Numbered from the stretch's first letter, positions 1 through 5,606 are shown. The stretch: 5,606 nucleotides of DNA from Erysipelotrichia bacterium (GCA_009916335.1 SAAR01000218.1:1-5606); one strand, 5' to 3'. Numbers and translations: made by a program. Notes: generated by a model not told the origin, from the letters alone.

Positions 1-363
1 AAAATGGAGCGTTTTGGGCAAGCAGGAATGGAGAGTGGGGCGATGAATGACCTTGAAGTGGCAACCATGCAAGCCTATGCTGCCATTGCGCTCTTTGGTA
101 TGGATGAGGAGTTAGGCTACATCAATGTCAGTGGCATTGAATCAGAATACGATAAAGAGTTGCTTTCAACAAAGATTGAAGAGCGCCTTTTAGTCTGGAT
201 GAAAGCGGCGCAAACACAGACCGAAAAAGAGGTAAAACGCTTGTGGCCTGCTATTGAAGCGGTGGCATTCGCGTTATTGCAAAAAGAGATGATAGATGGA
301 ATAGAGCTTAAAAATATCATCGAGGAAAAACTCACGGATGAAATAAAAAAGAGGGAAAAATAA
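1..363 (+). CDS. C-terminal part of an FtsH-family (M41) AAA protease, 5' end outside window
   Basis: The reading frame is open from base 1, so this is the 3' end of a longer gene; the first ATG at 4 is probably internal. The visible 120 or so residues match the end of the FtsH zinc-peptidase domain. The SGAMNDLEVAT stretch corresponds to the TGAxNDLxxAT block of FtsH, whose Asp (D16 counted from the ATG at 4) is the third zinc ligand. It is followed by a GMDEELGYI segment like the family's GMSxxLGP. A C-terminal helix near residues 77-109, with LLQKEMIDGIEL, resembles the E. coli LMKYETIDAPQI segment. The HExxH motif and AAA module would lie upstream. The family degrades membrane and some soluble proteins at the inner membrane. 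Its base composition (about 51% G+C over the first 120 bases) is much higher than that of the polysaccharide genes. Campylobacterota carry FtsH paralogues, so I give no symbol. No clear terminator follows. Confidence 0.78.
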   Translation, partial: KMERFGQAGMESGAMNDLEVATMQAYAAIALFGMDEELGYINVSGIESEYDKELLSTKIEERLLVWMKAAQTQTEKEVKRLWPAIEAVAFALLQKEMIDGIELKNIIEEKLTDEIKKREK

Positions 364-377
364 AATAAGAAGTTTGG

Positions 378-402
378 TGGTGGCTGGAGACGGAATCGAA
401 CC
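378..402 (-). other. tRNA 3'-end fragment, putative att site (left edge of a genomic island)
   Basis: Read on the minus strand, this is the 3' third of a tRNA. It has two G bases of the T-stem, a TTCGATT T-loop, CCGTC as the T-stem 3' strand, TCCAGCC as the acceptor 3' strand, discriminator A and an encoded CCA. Further 5' the T-stem pairing fails (A and T where G and A are needed), and no anticodon or D arm follows, so the rest of the tRNA is missing. Integrases of the tyrosine-recombinase type recombine in exactly this part of tRNA genes and leave such a duplicate at one end. The orientation predicts that the inserted DNA lies to the right and that the intact tRNA, with a 5' acceptor strand near GGCTGGA, is at its far end. 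I cannot assign the isotype. Confidence 0.72.
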
Positions 403-454
403 AATGCTAATAATCCCTAAAATAGAGAAAATATTTATATTTTAAAGCTTATAG

Positions 455-474
455 AAGTACATAAGAAAGTACAT
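455..474. repeat. Two direct AAGTACAT repeats, 12-bp period, next to the att site
   Basis: AAGTACAT occurs at 455-462 and again at 467-474, about 50 bp inside the inferred island edge. Short direct repeats beside a tRNA attachment core are typical of integrase arm-binding sites in P4-like and phage-like elements. The repeat is seen directly. The integrase-binding role is inferred from position only, and no integrase gene is visible. Confidence 0.4.
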
Positions 475-628
475 TAAAACAAAGACTCTATTTTGAAGGC
501 ATTGTCCAAAAAACCTAAAGTAGATTAAAAATTATATTTTTATTTATTTAAAATATAAAAATAATTGATCACTTTTTACCCGTAAATATAGCAAAATTTG
601 AATAATTTTTCATTTTGTATTAGAAATA

Positions 629-635
629 GGGGGGG
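629..635 (+). repeat. Homopolymeric G7 tract in the galE upstream region
   Basis: Seven consecutive G bases stand in otherwise very AT-rich noncoding DNA, 185 bases before the galE start. G tracts of this sort mediate phase variation in several Campylobacterota, mostly when longer and inside genes. Here it is not inside any convincing ORF and is too far from the likely promoter to set -10/-35 spacing, so any function is uncertain. Confidence 0.5.
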
Positions 636-718
636 TAAATTAACTAAAAACAAAGCAACACTCAGTTACAATTTATTTACTTTTTAAATAATTGCTTATC
701 CTTTTTAGTTCAAGAATG

Positions 719-739
719 TTTTTTGAGAATTTTTTGAGA
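719..739 (+). repeat. Tandem TTTTTTGAGA direct repeat, 11-bp period
   Basis: TTTTTTGAGA is present at 719-728 and 730-739, one helical turn apart and about 80 bp upstream of galE. Phased T tracts of this kind bend DNA and could form an upstream promoter element. Alternatively they could be paired half-sites for a regulator. The repeat is certain; the role is a guess. Confidence 0.4.
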
Positions 740-767
740 TAAGATTTTACAAATTAAAGACTACTAA

Positions 768-804
768 TTCCAAATTTCTATAAAGTATGTGCATAATTTT
801 GGAA
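768..804 (+). promoter_or_regulatory. Probable galE operon promoter, with an inverted repeat around it
   Basis: Two -10-like boxes lie just upstream of galE: TATAAA at 779-784, and CATAAT at 792-797 preceded by TGTG. Neither has a clear -35, which is usual for the main sigma factor of Campylobacterota. Initiation about 7 bp after the second box would give a leader of roughly 17 bases holding the AAAAGAGA ribosome-binding site (808-815). The boxes lie between TTCCAAA (768-774) and TTTGGAA (798-804), a 7-bp inverted repeat that extends to about 10 bp with one bulged base. This could be an operator. It is the only plausible promoter for the four-gene operon. Confidence 0.4.
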
Positions 805-820
805 ATTAAAAGAGATTTAT

Positions 821-1822
821 ATGAAAGTTTTGGTAACAGGAGGAGCGGGCTATATAGGCTCCCATACATGTGTAGAACTCCTTAACGCAGGTCTTGATCT
901 TGTTGTTTTCGATAATTTTTCTAACAGTACTCCTGAAGTACTAAAACGCGTAGAAAAAATTACTGGGAGATCTATTTTTTTTATAAACGGTGATATTCGA
1001 GATGAAGTTGCGATTGAACAAGCACTTCTTGGCTGTTATGCTGTTATTCATTTTGCAGGGCTTAAAGCCGTAGGTGAATCGGTTGAAAAGCCATTGGAGT
1101 ATTATGACAATAATGTCCATGGAACGCTTTGTTTACTGCGTGCCATGAAAAAAGCAAATATTAAAAAACTTGTTTTTAGCTCTTCTGCTACGGTGTATGG
1201 TAATCCAGAGTTTTTACCACTGAGTGAAGAACATCCTTTGCGCACCACCAATCCTTACGGTCATACAAAACTGGTTATCGAAGATATCTTAAGATCTTTG
1301 TATGTTAGTGATCCTTTATGGAGTATTGTGTTGCTTCGCTACTTCAATCCTGTAGGTGCACATCAGAGTGGACTTATTGGTGAAGATCCGCAAGGTATTC
1401 CGAATAACCTTATGCCTTACATTGCACAAGTAGCTGTTGGCAGACGAGAAAAAGTAAGTGTTTTTGGGGATAATTATCCTACCAAAGATGGTACAGGTGT
1501 GAGAGATTATATTCATGTCGTTGATCTAGCTTTTGGACATGTCAAAGCAATTCAATCATTGAATAAACCTCAATGTACAGCGATTAATCTTGGTGCAGGA
1601 AAAGGCTATAGTGTACTAGATGTTATTAATGCATTTAGTAAAGCTTGTGGTAAAGAGATACCTTATCAGATAATGCCAAGACGCGCAGGTGACATTGCAG
1701 AATTTTATTCTGATCCAACTTTGGCGAAAAAGATTCTTTGTTGGGAAGCTAAGCGTAATTTAGATTCTATGTGCACAGATATGTGGAATTTCCAAGTAAA
1801 AAATCCAAAAGGCTATAATTAA
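821..1822 (+). CDS. galE: UDP-glucose 4-epimerase
   Basis: GalE interconverts UDP-glucose and UDP-galactose in the cytoplasm, using tightly bound NAD, and here probably supplies galactose for a surface glycan. The 333-residue protein is full length (E. coli GalE has 338). It begins with the Rossmann motif TGGAGYIGSH (G7, G10, G13). The catalytic residues are visible: S122 in SSSATVYG, then Y146 and K150 in YGHTK. The substrate-binding segments LRYFNPVGAH (172-181), GEDPQGIPNNLMPYIAQVAV (187-206) and DGTGVRDYIHV (223-233) are near-identical to the E. coli form. F295 appears to align with E. coli Y299, the residue that blocks UDP-GlcNAc; a bulky aromatic there predicts glucose/galactose specificity. 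The ATG at 821 is preceded by AAAAGAGA with 5-base spacing. It is the first gene of the operon, and its stop overlaps the manC start by one base (TAATG). Confidence 0.95.
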   Translation: MKVLVTGGAGYIGSHTCVELLNAGLDLVVFDNFSNSTPEVLKRVEKITGRSIFFINGDIRDEVAIEQALLGCYAVIHFAGLKAVGESVEKPLEYYDNNVHGTLCLLRAMKKANIKKLVFSSSATVYGNPEFLPLSEEHPLRTTNPYGHTKLVIEDILRSLYVSDPLWSIVLLRYFNPVGAHQSGLIGEDPQGIPNNLMPYIAQVAVGRREKVSVFGDNYPTKDGTGVRDYIHVVDLAFGHVKAIQSLNKPQCTAINLGAGKGYSVLDVINAFSKACGKEIPYQIMPRRAGDIAEFYSDPTLAKKILCWEAKRNLDSMCTDMWNFQVKNPKGYN

Positions 1823-3195
1823 TGATTAACTTAATTTTATGTGGTGGTAGTGGTACGCGTCTTTGGCCACTTAGCAGAACTTTGATGCCAAAACAATTTA
1901 TAAAACTTTTTGATGATAAATCACTTTTTCAGTTAACAGTAAAACGCAATAGTAGTATTTGTTCTAAGCAATTGATAGTTTCTAATGCAGAGCAGTACTT
2001 TATAGCATCAGATCAGTTAGATGAACTTGGGTATAAAAGTGAAAGTTCATACTTACTTGAGCCTATTGGTCGCAATACGGCACCAGCAATTACACTTGCA
2101 TGTATGACTTTAGATAAGGAGTCTATAGTTCTTGTAACACCCAGTGATCATCTGATCAAAAATCAAGCTTCTTATGAAGTAGTTCTTCAAAGAGCTAAAG
2201 AACTTGCAAGCGAAGGATTCCTAGTAACCTTTGGAATTAAGCCATCTTTTGCTGAAACTGGATTTGGCTACATTGAAGCCAATGGTGAAGATGTTAAAGC
2301 CTTTCATGAAAAACCAGATATTATCACAGCCGAAGCATATGTTAAAGCAGGGAATTACTATTGGAATAGTGGGATGTTCTGTTTTAAAGCCGGTGTCTTT
2401 TTGAAAGAATTGGAATGTTTTTCTCCTGAGATTTATACTACATGTAAAACAGCATTGGAAAATGCTAAAAATAATGGTTGTATACGTATTTTACATGAAG
2501 ATATGATGGCTATTCCAGAAGATAGCATAGATTATGCGGTTATGGAAAAAAGTTCAAAAGTTAAAGTGATACCAAGTGATATTGATTGGAGTGATGTAGG
2601 AAGTTTTGATGCACTATATGTAGAATTGCCAAAAGATATTTCAGGCAATACCGTATATGATAAACATATTTCTATTGATAGCAAAAATAATCTTATCTTT
2701 GCGAAAAATAAGAAAATTGCAACGATTGATGTGGAAGATCTCATTATTGTAGATACAGGGGATGCTTTACTTGTCAGTAAAAAAGGTGCTTCACAAAAGG
2801 TCAAGCAAGTCGTTGCTGAACTTAAAAAACGCAACACGGATTTACATAATATTCACTTAACGGCACACAGGCCATGGGGTACCTATACTGTTTTAGAAGA
2901 AAATGGTAAGTATAAGATAAAACGTATCGTTGTAAAACCAGGCAAAAAGCTTTCTTTACAAAAACATTTTCATAGAAGTGAGCATTGGATTGTGGTAAGT
3001 GGTACAGCTACTGTACAAGTTGGTGAAAAAGAAGTACTTGTTCGTACAAATGAGTCAACTTATATTCCTATGGGAGAAATACATCGTTTGTACAACCCTG
3101 GCAAAATGGATCTTGTTTTGATTGAAGCTCAAGTAGGTGAGTATTTAGGTGAAGATGACATTACTCGTATAAAAGATGAGTACAATAGAATATGA
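1822..3195 (+). CDS. manC: Bifunctional mannose-1-phosphate guanylyltransferase / mannose-6-phosphate isomerase
   Basis: This cytoplasmic enzyme (ManC/AlgA/CpsB family, type II phosphomannose isomerase) converts fructose-6-P to mannose-6-P and joins mannose-1-P to GTP to give GDP-mannose. The 457 residues match the usual bifunctional length. The N-terminal nucleotidyltransferase shows GGSGTRLWPLSR (8-19), PKQF (23-26), TPSDH (106-110), EKPD (163-166), YYWNSGMF (179-186) and DWSDVGS (255-261). The C-terminal cupin has RPWG (350-353) and LQKHFHRSEHW (379-389), with Q380, H382, E387 and H421 as likely metal ligands. The phosphomannomutase needed between the two steps is not in the window. An AAAAGG ribosome-binding site (1807-1812) lies inside the end of galE, and the gene ends in a 4-base ATGA overlap with wzm. 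GDP-mannose could be used directly or as a precursor of rhamnose, fucose or similar sugars; nothing here decides which. Confidence 0.94.
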   Translation: MINLILCGGSGTRLWPLSRTLMPKQFIKLFDDKSLFQLTVKRNSSICSKQLIVSNAEQYFIASDQLDELGYKSESSYLLEPIGRNTAPAITLACMTLDKESIVLVTPSDHLIKNQASYEVVLQRAKELASEGFLVTFGIKPSFAETGFGYIEANGEDVKAFHEKPDIITAEAYVKAGNYYWNSGMFCFKAGVFLKELECFSPEIYTTCKTALENAKNNGCIRILHEDMMAIPEDSIDYAVMEKSSKVKVIPSDIDWSDVGSFDALYVELPKDISGNTVYDKHISIDSKNNLIFAKNKKIATIDVEDLIIVDTGDALLVSKKGASQKVKQVVAELKKRNTDLHNIHLTAHRPWGTYTVLEENGKYKIKRIVVKPGKKLSLQKHFHRSEHWIVVSGTATVQVGEKEVLVRTNESTYIPMGEIHRLYNPGKMDLVLIEAQVGEYLGEDDITRIKDEYNRI

Positions 3196-3983
3196 AACAA
3201 TTAAGAGCCATTTGGGCATATCGATTTTTTATCATAAGCTCTATCAAAACAGAGTTTCGTTCACGTTTTGCACGTAGTCGTTTAGGTGGAGTTTGGATGA
3301 TACTCAATCCTCTTGCTCAAGTCGCGATTTATGCTTTGGTCTTATCAGAGGTATTAAAAGCAAAATTACCGAATATTGATACCGCGTATGCGTATTCTAT
3401 TTACCTTATGGCAGGAATGTTAGGATGGTCTCTTTTCTCTGAAGTTTTTAGTAAAAGCCTTGATATATTTATAGCTAATGGAAATCTTATTAAGAAAATG
3501 GCATTTCCTAAAATAACCTTACCTCTTATCGTAACGGGTAGTGCTATGGTGAATAACCTTTTATTGTTTATGGCCATTTTAGTTGTTTTTGGGTTTTTAG
3601 GACATATGCCAACAATACAACTTGTGTGGATGCCCCTCCTGTTTGCTGTTACATTATCTCTAGGACTTGGACTTGGAATTATGCTTGGAATTATCAATGT
3701 ATTTATGAGGGATATAGGGCAAATAGTACCTATCATCTTGCAGTTTTGGTTTTGGCTTACACCTGTCGTTTATGTATCAAATACACTACCAGAAGAATAT
3801 CAAAATTTCATATATTATAATCCTATGACAGGTATTATTGAAGGATTCCAAAATATACTTGTTTACGATAAAGCTGTTGATATTAGTACACTAGTATATC
3901 CCATAGTTATAGCAAGTATTGCTATAGTATTAGCCTTATTTATGTACTTTCGTGCTAACGAAGAAATGGCAGATGTACTATGA
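3192..3983 (+). CDS. wzm: O-antigen/polysaccharide ABC transporter permease (ABC-2 family)
   Basis: Wzm forms the inner-membrane channel that, with the Wzt ATPase, moves a completed undecaprenyl-linked glycan from cytoplasm to periplasm. The 263-residue length is normal for the family. An N-terminal amphipathic segment, with KTEFRSRFARSRLGGVWMIL at 19-38, is the conserved family entry region. About six hydrophobic segments follow, near 41-56, 68-86, 110-137, 145-171, 178-196 and 232-253. RDIGQIV (173-179), FWLTPVVYV (187-195) and YYNPMTGIIEGF (208-219) are typical ABC-2 polysaccharide permease motifs. The ATG lies in an ATGA overlap with the manC stop, and the gene ends in a second ATGA overlap with wzt, so the partners are probably made in step. 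KpsM-type capsule permeases are the nearest alternative, but the Wzt partner with a C-terminal domain favours the O-antigen type. Confidence 0.92.
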   Translation: MKQLRAIWAYRFFIISSIKTEFRSRFARSRLGGVWMILNPLAQVAIYALVLSEVLKAKLPNIDTAYAYSIYLMAGMLGWSLFSEVFSKSLDIFIANGNLIKKMAFPKITLPLIVTGSAMVNNLLLFMAILVVFGFLGHMPTIQLVWMPLLFAVTLSLGLGLGIMLGIINVFMRDIGQIVPIILQFWFWLTPVVYVSNTLPEEYQNFIYYNPMTGIIEGFQNILVYDKAVDISTLVYPIVIASIAIVLALFMYFRANEEMADVL

Positions 3984-5530
3984 ATCAACCTCTCTTAGAA
4001 GTGAATAATATTGGTAAAGCATATCGAACGTACTCTAGTGAATGGGACAGAGTGTTATCATGGTTTGGGCTAAAGCTCAAGCCTGCTCGTGAGACATGGA
4101 CATTACAAGATATTAATTTTTCTATTACCCCTGGTGAAGCTATAGGTATTATTGGGCAAAATGGTGCGGGTAAAAGTACTCTGCTTAAGATCATTACAGG
4201 TACGCTCAAACCGACTACGGGTAGCGTACATATTAGAGGTAAAATCGCAGCTATACTAGAACTAGGAATGGGATTTCATCCCGATCTTACCGGTCGTCAA
4301 AATGCTTATCACTCGGCAGGTCTGATGGGCTATACGCAAGAGCAAATAGATGGTGTGATAGTCGCTATAGAGAGTTTTGCAGATATTGGAGAGTATTTTG
4401 AACAGCCAGTGCGAACCTATAGTAGCGGCATGCAAGCAAGAGTTGCTTTTGCTGTAGCTACTGCATTTAGACCAGATATATTGATAGTTGATGAAGCATT
4501 GAGTGTTGGGGATATGTATTTTCAGCAAAAATCTCTCAATAAAATTAAGCAGATGCTTAATGATGGTTCTACTTTAATTTTTGTATCACATTCATTAGGG
4601 CAAGTAAAGTCAATATGTAAAAAAGTATTATATCTTGAACATGGAAATCAAATAGCATTTGGTGAATCAGAACAAGTATGTACCCTTTACCAAAATACTA
4701 CAACGAATACGAATAGAGAAGTATTTGCCGAAGCTATAAGTAATATTGAGGATATACTTAGTGAAAAAGAGACAAAATTATTAAAATTAGATAATACTAC
4801 CAATAGTTTTTTTAGAATTGACACTGATTTTGATAAAAAAATTACCAATAGAAGTGGTAGCGGTGAGATCAAAATAGTTTCTGTTGATATCTTGGATCAA
4901 TATGGAAATAATCTTGAAAATGTAGAAGCCTTGAGTGAAATATCAGTAGTGTTTTCAATGGTGTCATTTACAGATATTCCAGCAGGTTCATCATTTGGGT
5001 TTTTGATTAGAGATGATATGGGCAACGACTTTTTTGCTTGTAATACAAATTACTATAATTACTTTTTAGAATCAATTCCAGCAGATTCTAATTTTTCAAT
5101 TTTAATAAAGCTAAATTTTCCATTAATGGCGGGTAGATATTCAATTCAATGTGGAATTAAACCCTATTTTAGTTCATCATACTATTACGATAGACCATTT
5201 AATGTGAAAGTTTTTGATGTTTATAATCCAAAATTTTTAGAAGATAAGTTTTTTGGTGGCAGAATTTATGTTAAACCAAAAGAGATTAAATTATTTATGC
5301 AAAAAAAAATCGCAAGTAATACACCTTTTGATTTTATAAATGCAAATCACTTTACAAGAGATTTATCTTCTTTTGAACAAAAAGCAATATTCAAAAATTC
5401 AATAACTATGGTAGAAGTTGAAAATTTTTCTTATTGTAATAGAAAATGTTGGTTCTGCCCGAATAGCTTTATAGATCGCAAAAGTGATAATATATTTTTG
5501 AATGAAGAGTTACTCAACTTTCGCACATAA
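3980..5530 (+). CDS. wzt: O-antigen ABC transporter ATPase Wzt fused to a truncated radical SAM domain
   Basis: The ATPase half powers glycan export with Wzm. Its motifs are Walker A GQNGAGKST (59-67), signature YSSGMQARV (147-155), Walker B ILIVDEA (167-173) and H-loop H204. GFHPDLTGRQNA (98-109) is characteristic of polysaccharide exporters. After a linker, residues about 294-430 form a beta-rich region like the Wzt carbohydrate-binding domain, which in characterised systems recognises the modified end of the chain. A normal protein would stop near 430-450. Instead the frame continues through a short linker into a radical SAM start with C486, C490 and C493, then stops at 516. The last few residues (about 512-516) are probably encoded by the adjoining insertion sequence. 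G+C is about 41% at 4141-4260 but about 22% at 4741-4860 and at 5281-5400, suggesting the C-terminal part has a separate origin. The transporter part looks intact. Confidence 0.9.
   Translation: MNQPLLEVNNIGKAYRTYSSEWDRVLSWFGLKLKPARETWTLQDINFSITPGEAIGIIGQNGAGKSTLLKIITGTLKPTTGSVHIRGKIAAILELGMGFHPDLTGRQNAYHSAGLMGYTQEQIDGVIVAIESFADIGEYFEQPVRTYSSGMQARVAFAVATAFRPDILIVDEALSVGDMYFQQKSLNKIKQMLNDGSTLIFVSHSLGQVKSICKKVLYLEHGNQIAFGESEQVCTLYQNTTTNTNREVFAEAISNIEDILSEKETKLLKLDNTTNSFFRIDTDFDKKITNRSGSGEIKIVSVDILDQYGNNLENVEALSEISVVFSMVSFTDIPAGSSFGFLIRDDMGNDFFACNTNYYNYFLESIPADSNFSILIKLNFPLMAGRYSIQCGIKPYFSSSYYYDRPFNVKVFDVYNPKFLEDKFFGGRIYVKPKEIKLFMQKKIASNTPFDFINANHFTRDLSSFEQKAIFKNSITMVEVENFSYCNRKCWFCPNSFIDRKSDNIFLNEELLNFRT
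5301..5309 (+). repeat. A9 tract at the Wzt/radical SAM junction (possible slippage site)
   Basis: Nine A bases encode the end of Q441 through K442 and K443 into I444, right after the Wzt carbohydrate-binding domain. With one A fewer, the frame reads about ten further codons and reaches TAA; with one A more, it reaches TAA four codons after the first Lys codon. Either slip would give a plain Wzt of about 445-455 residues without the radical SAM part. Replication or transcription slippage on A tracts of this length is well known in AT-rich bacteria. Whether it happens here is unproven. Confidence 0.55.
5390..5530 (+). pseudogene. Start of a radical SAM domain, cut off after its iron-sulfur motif
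   Basis: Residues 471-516 of the wzt reading frame have the opening strand VEVENFSY followed by CNRKCWFC, which is the CxxxCxxC site that binds the 4Fe-4S cluster and S-adenosylmethionine in radical SAM enzymes. PNSFIDR after the last Cys is a usual continuation. The rest of the barrel, some 150 residues or more, is absent because a stop is reached 23 residues after the last Cys. This piece cannot be catalytic alone. The ATG at 5408 is in frame but has no good ribosome-binding site, so it was probably translated as part of the Wzt fusion. The remaining domain may lie beyond the inserted DNA. A role in modifying the exported glycan is inferred from the fusion and the operon. Confidence 0.68.
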
Positions 5531-5606
5531 AACCTAACTCTTTTTGAGTGAAAGCACTTATCACTGCAATAATTTGAAGTAAATCTTTATTATCCTTGAC
5601 AACATT
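5511..5606. mobile_element. Probable insertion sequence end interrupting the wzt-radical SAM gene
   Basis: A recognisable radical SAM domain stops abruptly near 5511-5516, and an opposite-strand reading frame ends at 5514, within or beside the same point. This is the usual picture of an insertion sequence whose transposase stop lies inside its terminal repeat. The likely terminal repeat starts around ACTCAACTTTCGCACATAA (5512-5530). The other end and the target duplication are outside the window, so the boundary is approximate and the family unassigned. Confidence 0.55.
5514..5606 (-). CDS. C-terminal 30 residues of a minus-strand gene, probably a transposase
   Basis: On the minus strand the frame is open from the window edge to a TGA at 5514-5516. 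It reads NVVKDNKDLLQIIAV, then a short segment ending in FTQKELGFMCES. I cannot name a family from 30 residues. The call of transposase rests on position: the frame ends precisely where the plus-strand radical SAM domain is cut, and its last codons overlap the putative terminal repeat. A normal convergent gene is the alternative, but it would not explain why the radical SAM domain is incomplete. The 5' part lies to the right of the window. Confidence 0.5.
   Translation of the reverse strand, partial: NVVKDNKDLLQIIAVISAFTQKELGFMCES

Larger units (their letters stand above)
364..820. other. AT-rich intergenic region between protease gene and galE
   Basis: These 457 bases hold no convincing protein gene on either strand. 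They contain a tRNA 3' fragment (378-402), a pair of AAGTACAT repeats (455-474), an A/T-only inverted repeat (535-543 with 555-563), a run of seven G (629-635), a tandem TTTTTTGAGA repeat (719-739), and a likely promoter just before galE. Long T-rich and A-rich runs are spread throughout, as is common upstream of Campylobacterota promoters. No integrase gene or recognisable integrase remnant is present. Confidence 0.7.

Noticed and set aside
117..404. A 95-codon minus-strand reading frame over the protease gene
   Set aside because: It is antisense to a well-supported FtsH-family coding region and runs into the tRNA fragment; its Ser/Phe/Ile-rich translation resembles no protein and is a shadow.
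378..450. A complete tRNA gene on the minus strand
   Set aside because: Only the T-loop to CCA part is present; the T-stem 5' strand mispairs at two positions and there is no anticodon arm, D arm or matching 5' acceptor strand.
535..563. Inverted repeat TATTTTTAT / ATAAAAATA as a transcription terminator
   Set aside because: The stem is only A/T pairs with an 11-base loop and has no GC core, in DNA so AT-rich that such repeats arise by chance; it also lies 170 bases past the protease stop.
540..820. JUMPstart/ops element expected before some O-antigen operons
   Set aside because: No GGCGGTAGC-like sequence is present; RfaH-type control is a feature of enteric bacteria and is not supported here.
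3626..3820. A 64-codon frame within wzm, and similar alternative frames over manC and wzt
   Set aside because: Each lies inside a gene with clear family motifs in another frame, and their translations show no domain or ribosome-binding site.
5408..5530. An independent radical SAM gene starting at the ATG at 5408
   Set aside because: There is no Shine-Dalgarno-like sequence before it, and the frame is continuous with Wzt; independent translation is possible but less supported than the fusion.

Overview
The window looks like a stretch of a Campylobacterota genome, possibly a Sulfurospirillum- or Arcobacter-like organism. The reasons are AT-rich coding sequence, T-rich upstream regions with -10-like boxes, and the codon use. 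The genus is an inference from style; no marker gene in the window proves it. From left to right the window holds: the 3' end of an FtsH-family (M41) protease gene (1-363); a 25-bp copy of the 3' end of a tRNA gene on the minus strand (378-402); an AT-rich region without genes (403-820); a tightly packed four-gene plus-strand operon (821-5530); and the last 93 bases of a minus-strand gene (5514-5606), probably the transposase of an insertion sequence.

The tRNA fragment contains only the T-loop, T-stem 3' strand, acceptor 3' strand and CCA, which is what tyrosine-recombinase elements leave at one end of an integrated island. The first 120 bases of the window, on the protease side, are about 51% G+C by hand count, while parts of the operon fall to about 22%. 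I therefore infer that 378-402 is the left edge of a genomic island carrying surface-polysaccharide genes, with the intact tRNA expected at the far right end, outside the window.

The operon is galE - manC - wzm - wzt. Adjacent genes overlap by 1, 4 and 4 bases, so they are likely cotranscribed and translationally coupled. GalE supplies UDP-galactose. ManC (guanylyltransferase plus phosphomannose isomerase) supplies GDP-mannose. Wzm and Wzt form the ABC transporter that exports a finished lipid-linked O-antigen-type glycan. No glycosyltransferase is in the window; those genes would be expected downstream of the break.

The most unusual gene is the last one. Its Wzt protein has the ATPase and the C-terminal glycan-recognition domain, and then reads without a stop into the beginning of a radical SAM domain (C486-x3-C490-x2-C493). 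That domain is cut off after about 25 more residues, exactly where the opposite-strand gene ends, so an insertion sequence seems to have split it. An A9 tract lies at the junction between the Wzt part and the radical SAM part. A one-base slip in either direction there would stop translation within a few codons and leave a plain Wzt, so the fusion could be switchable.
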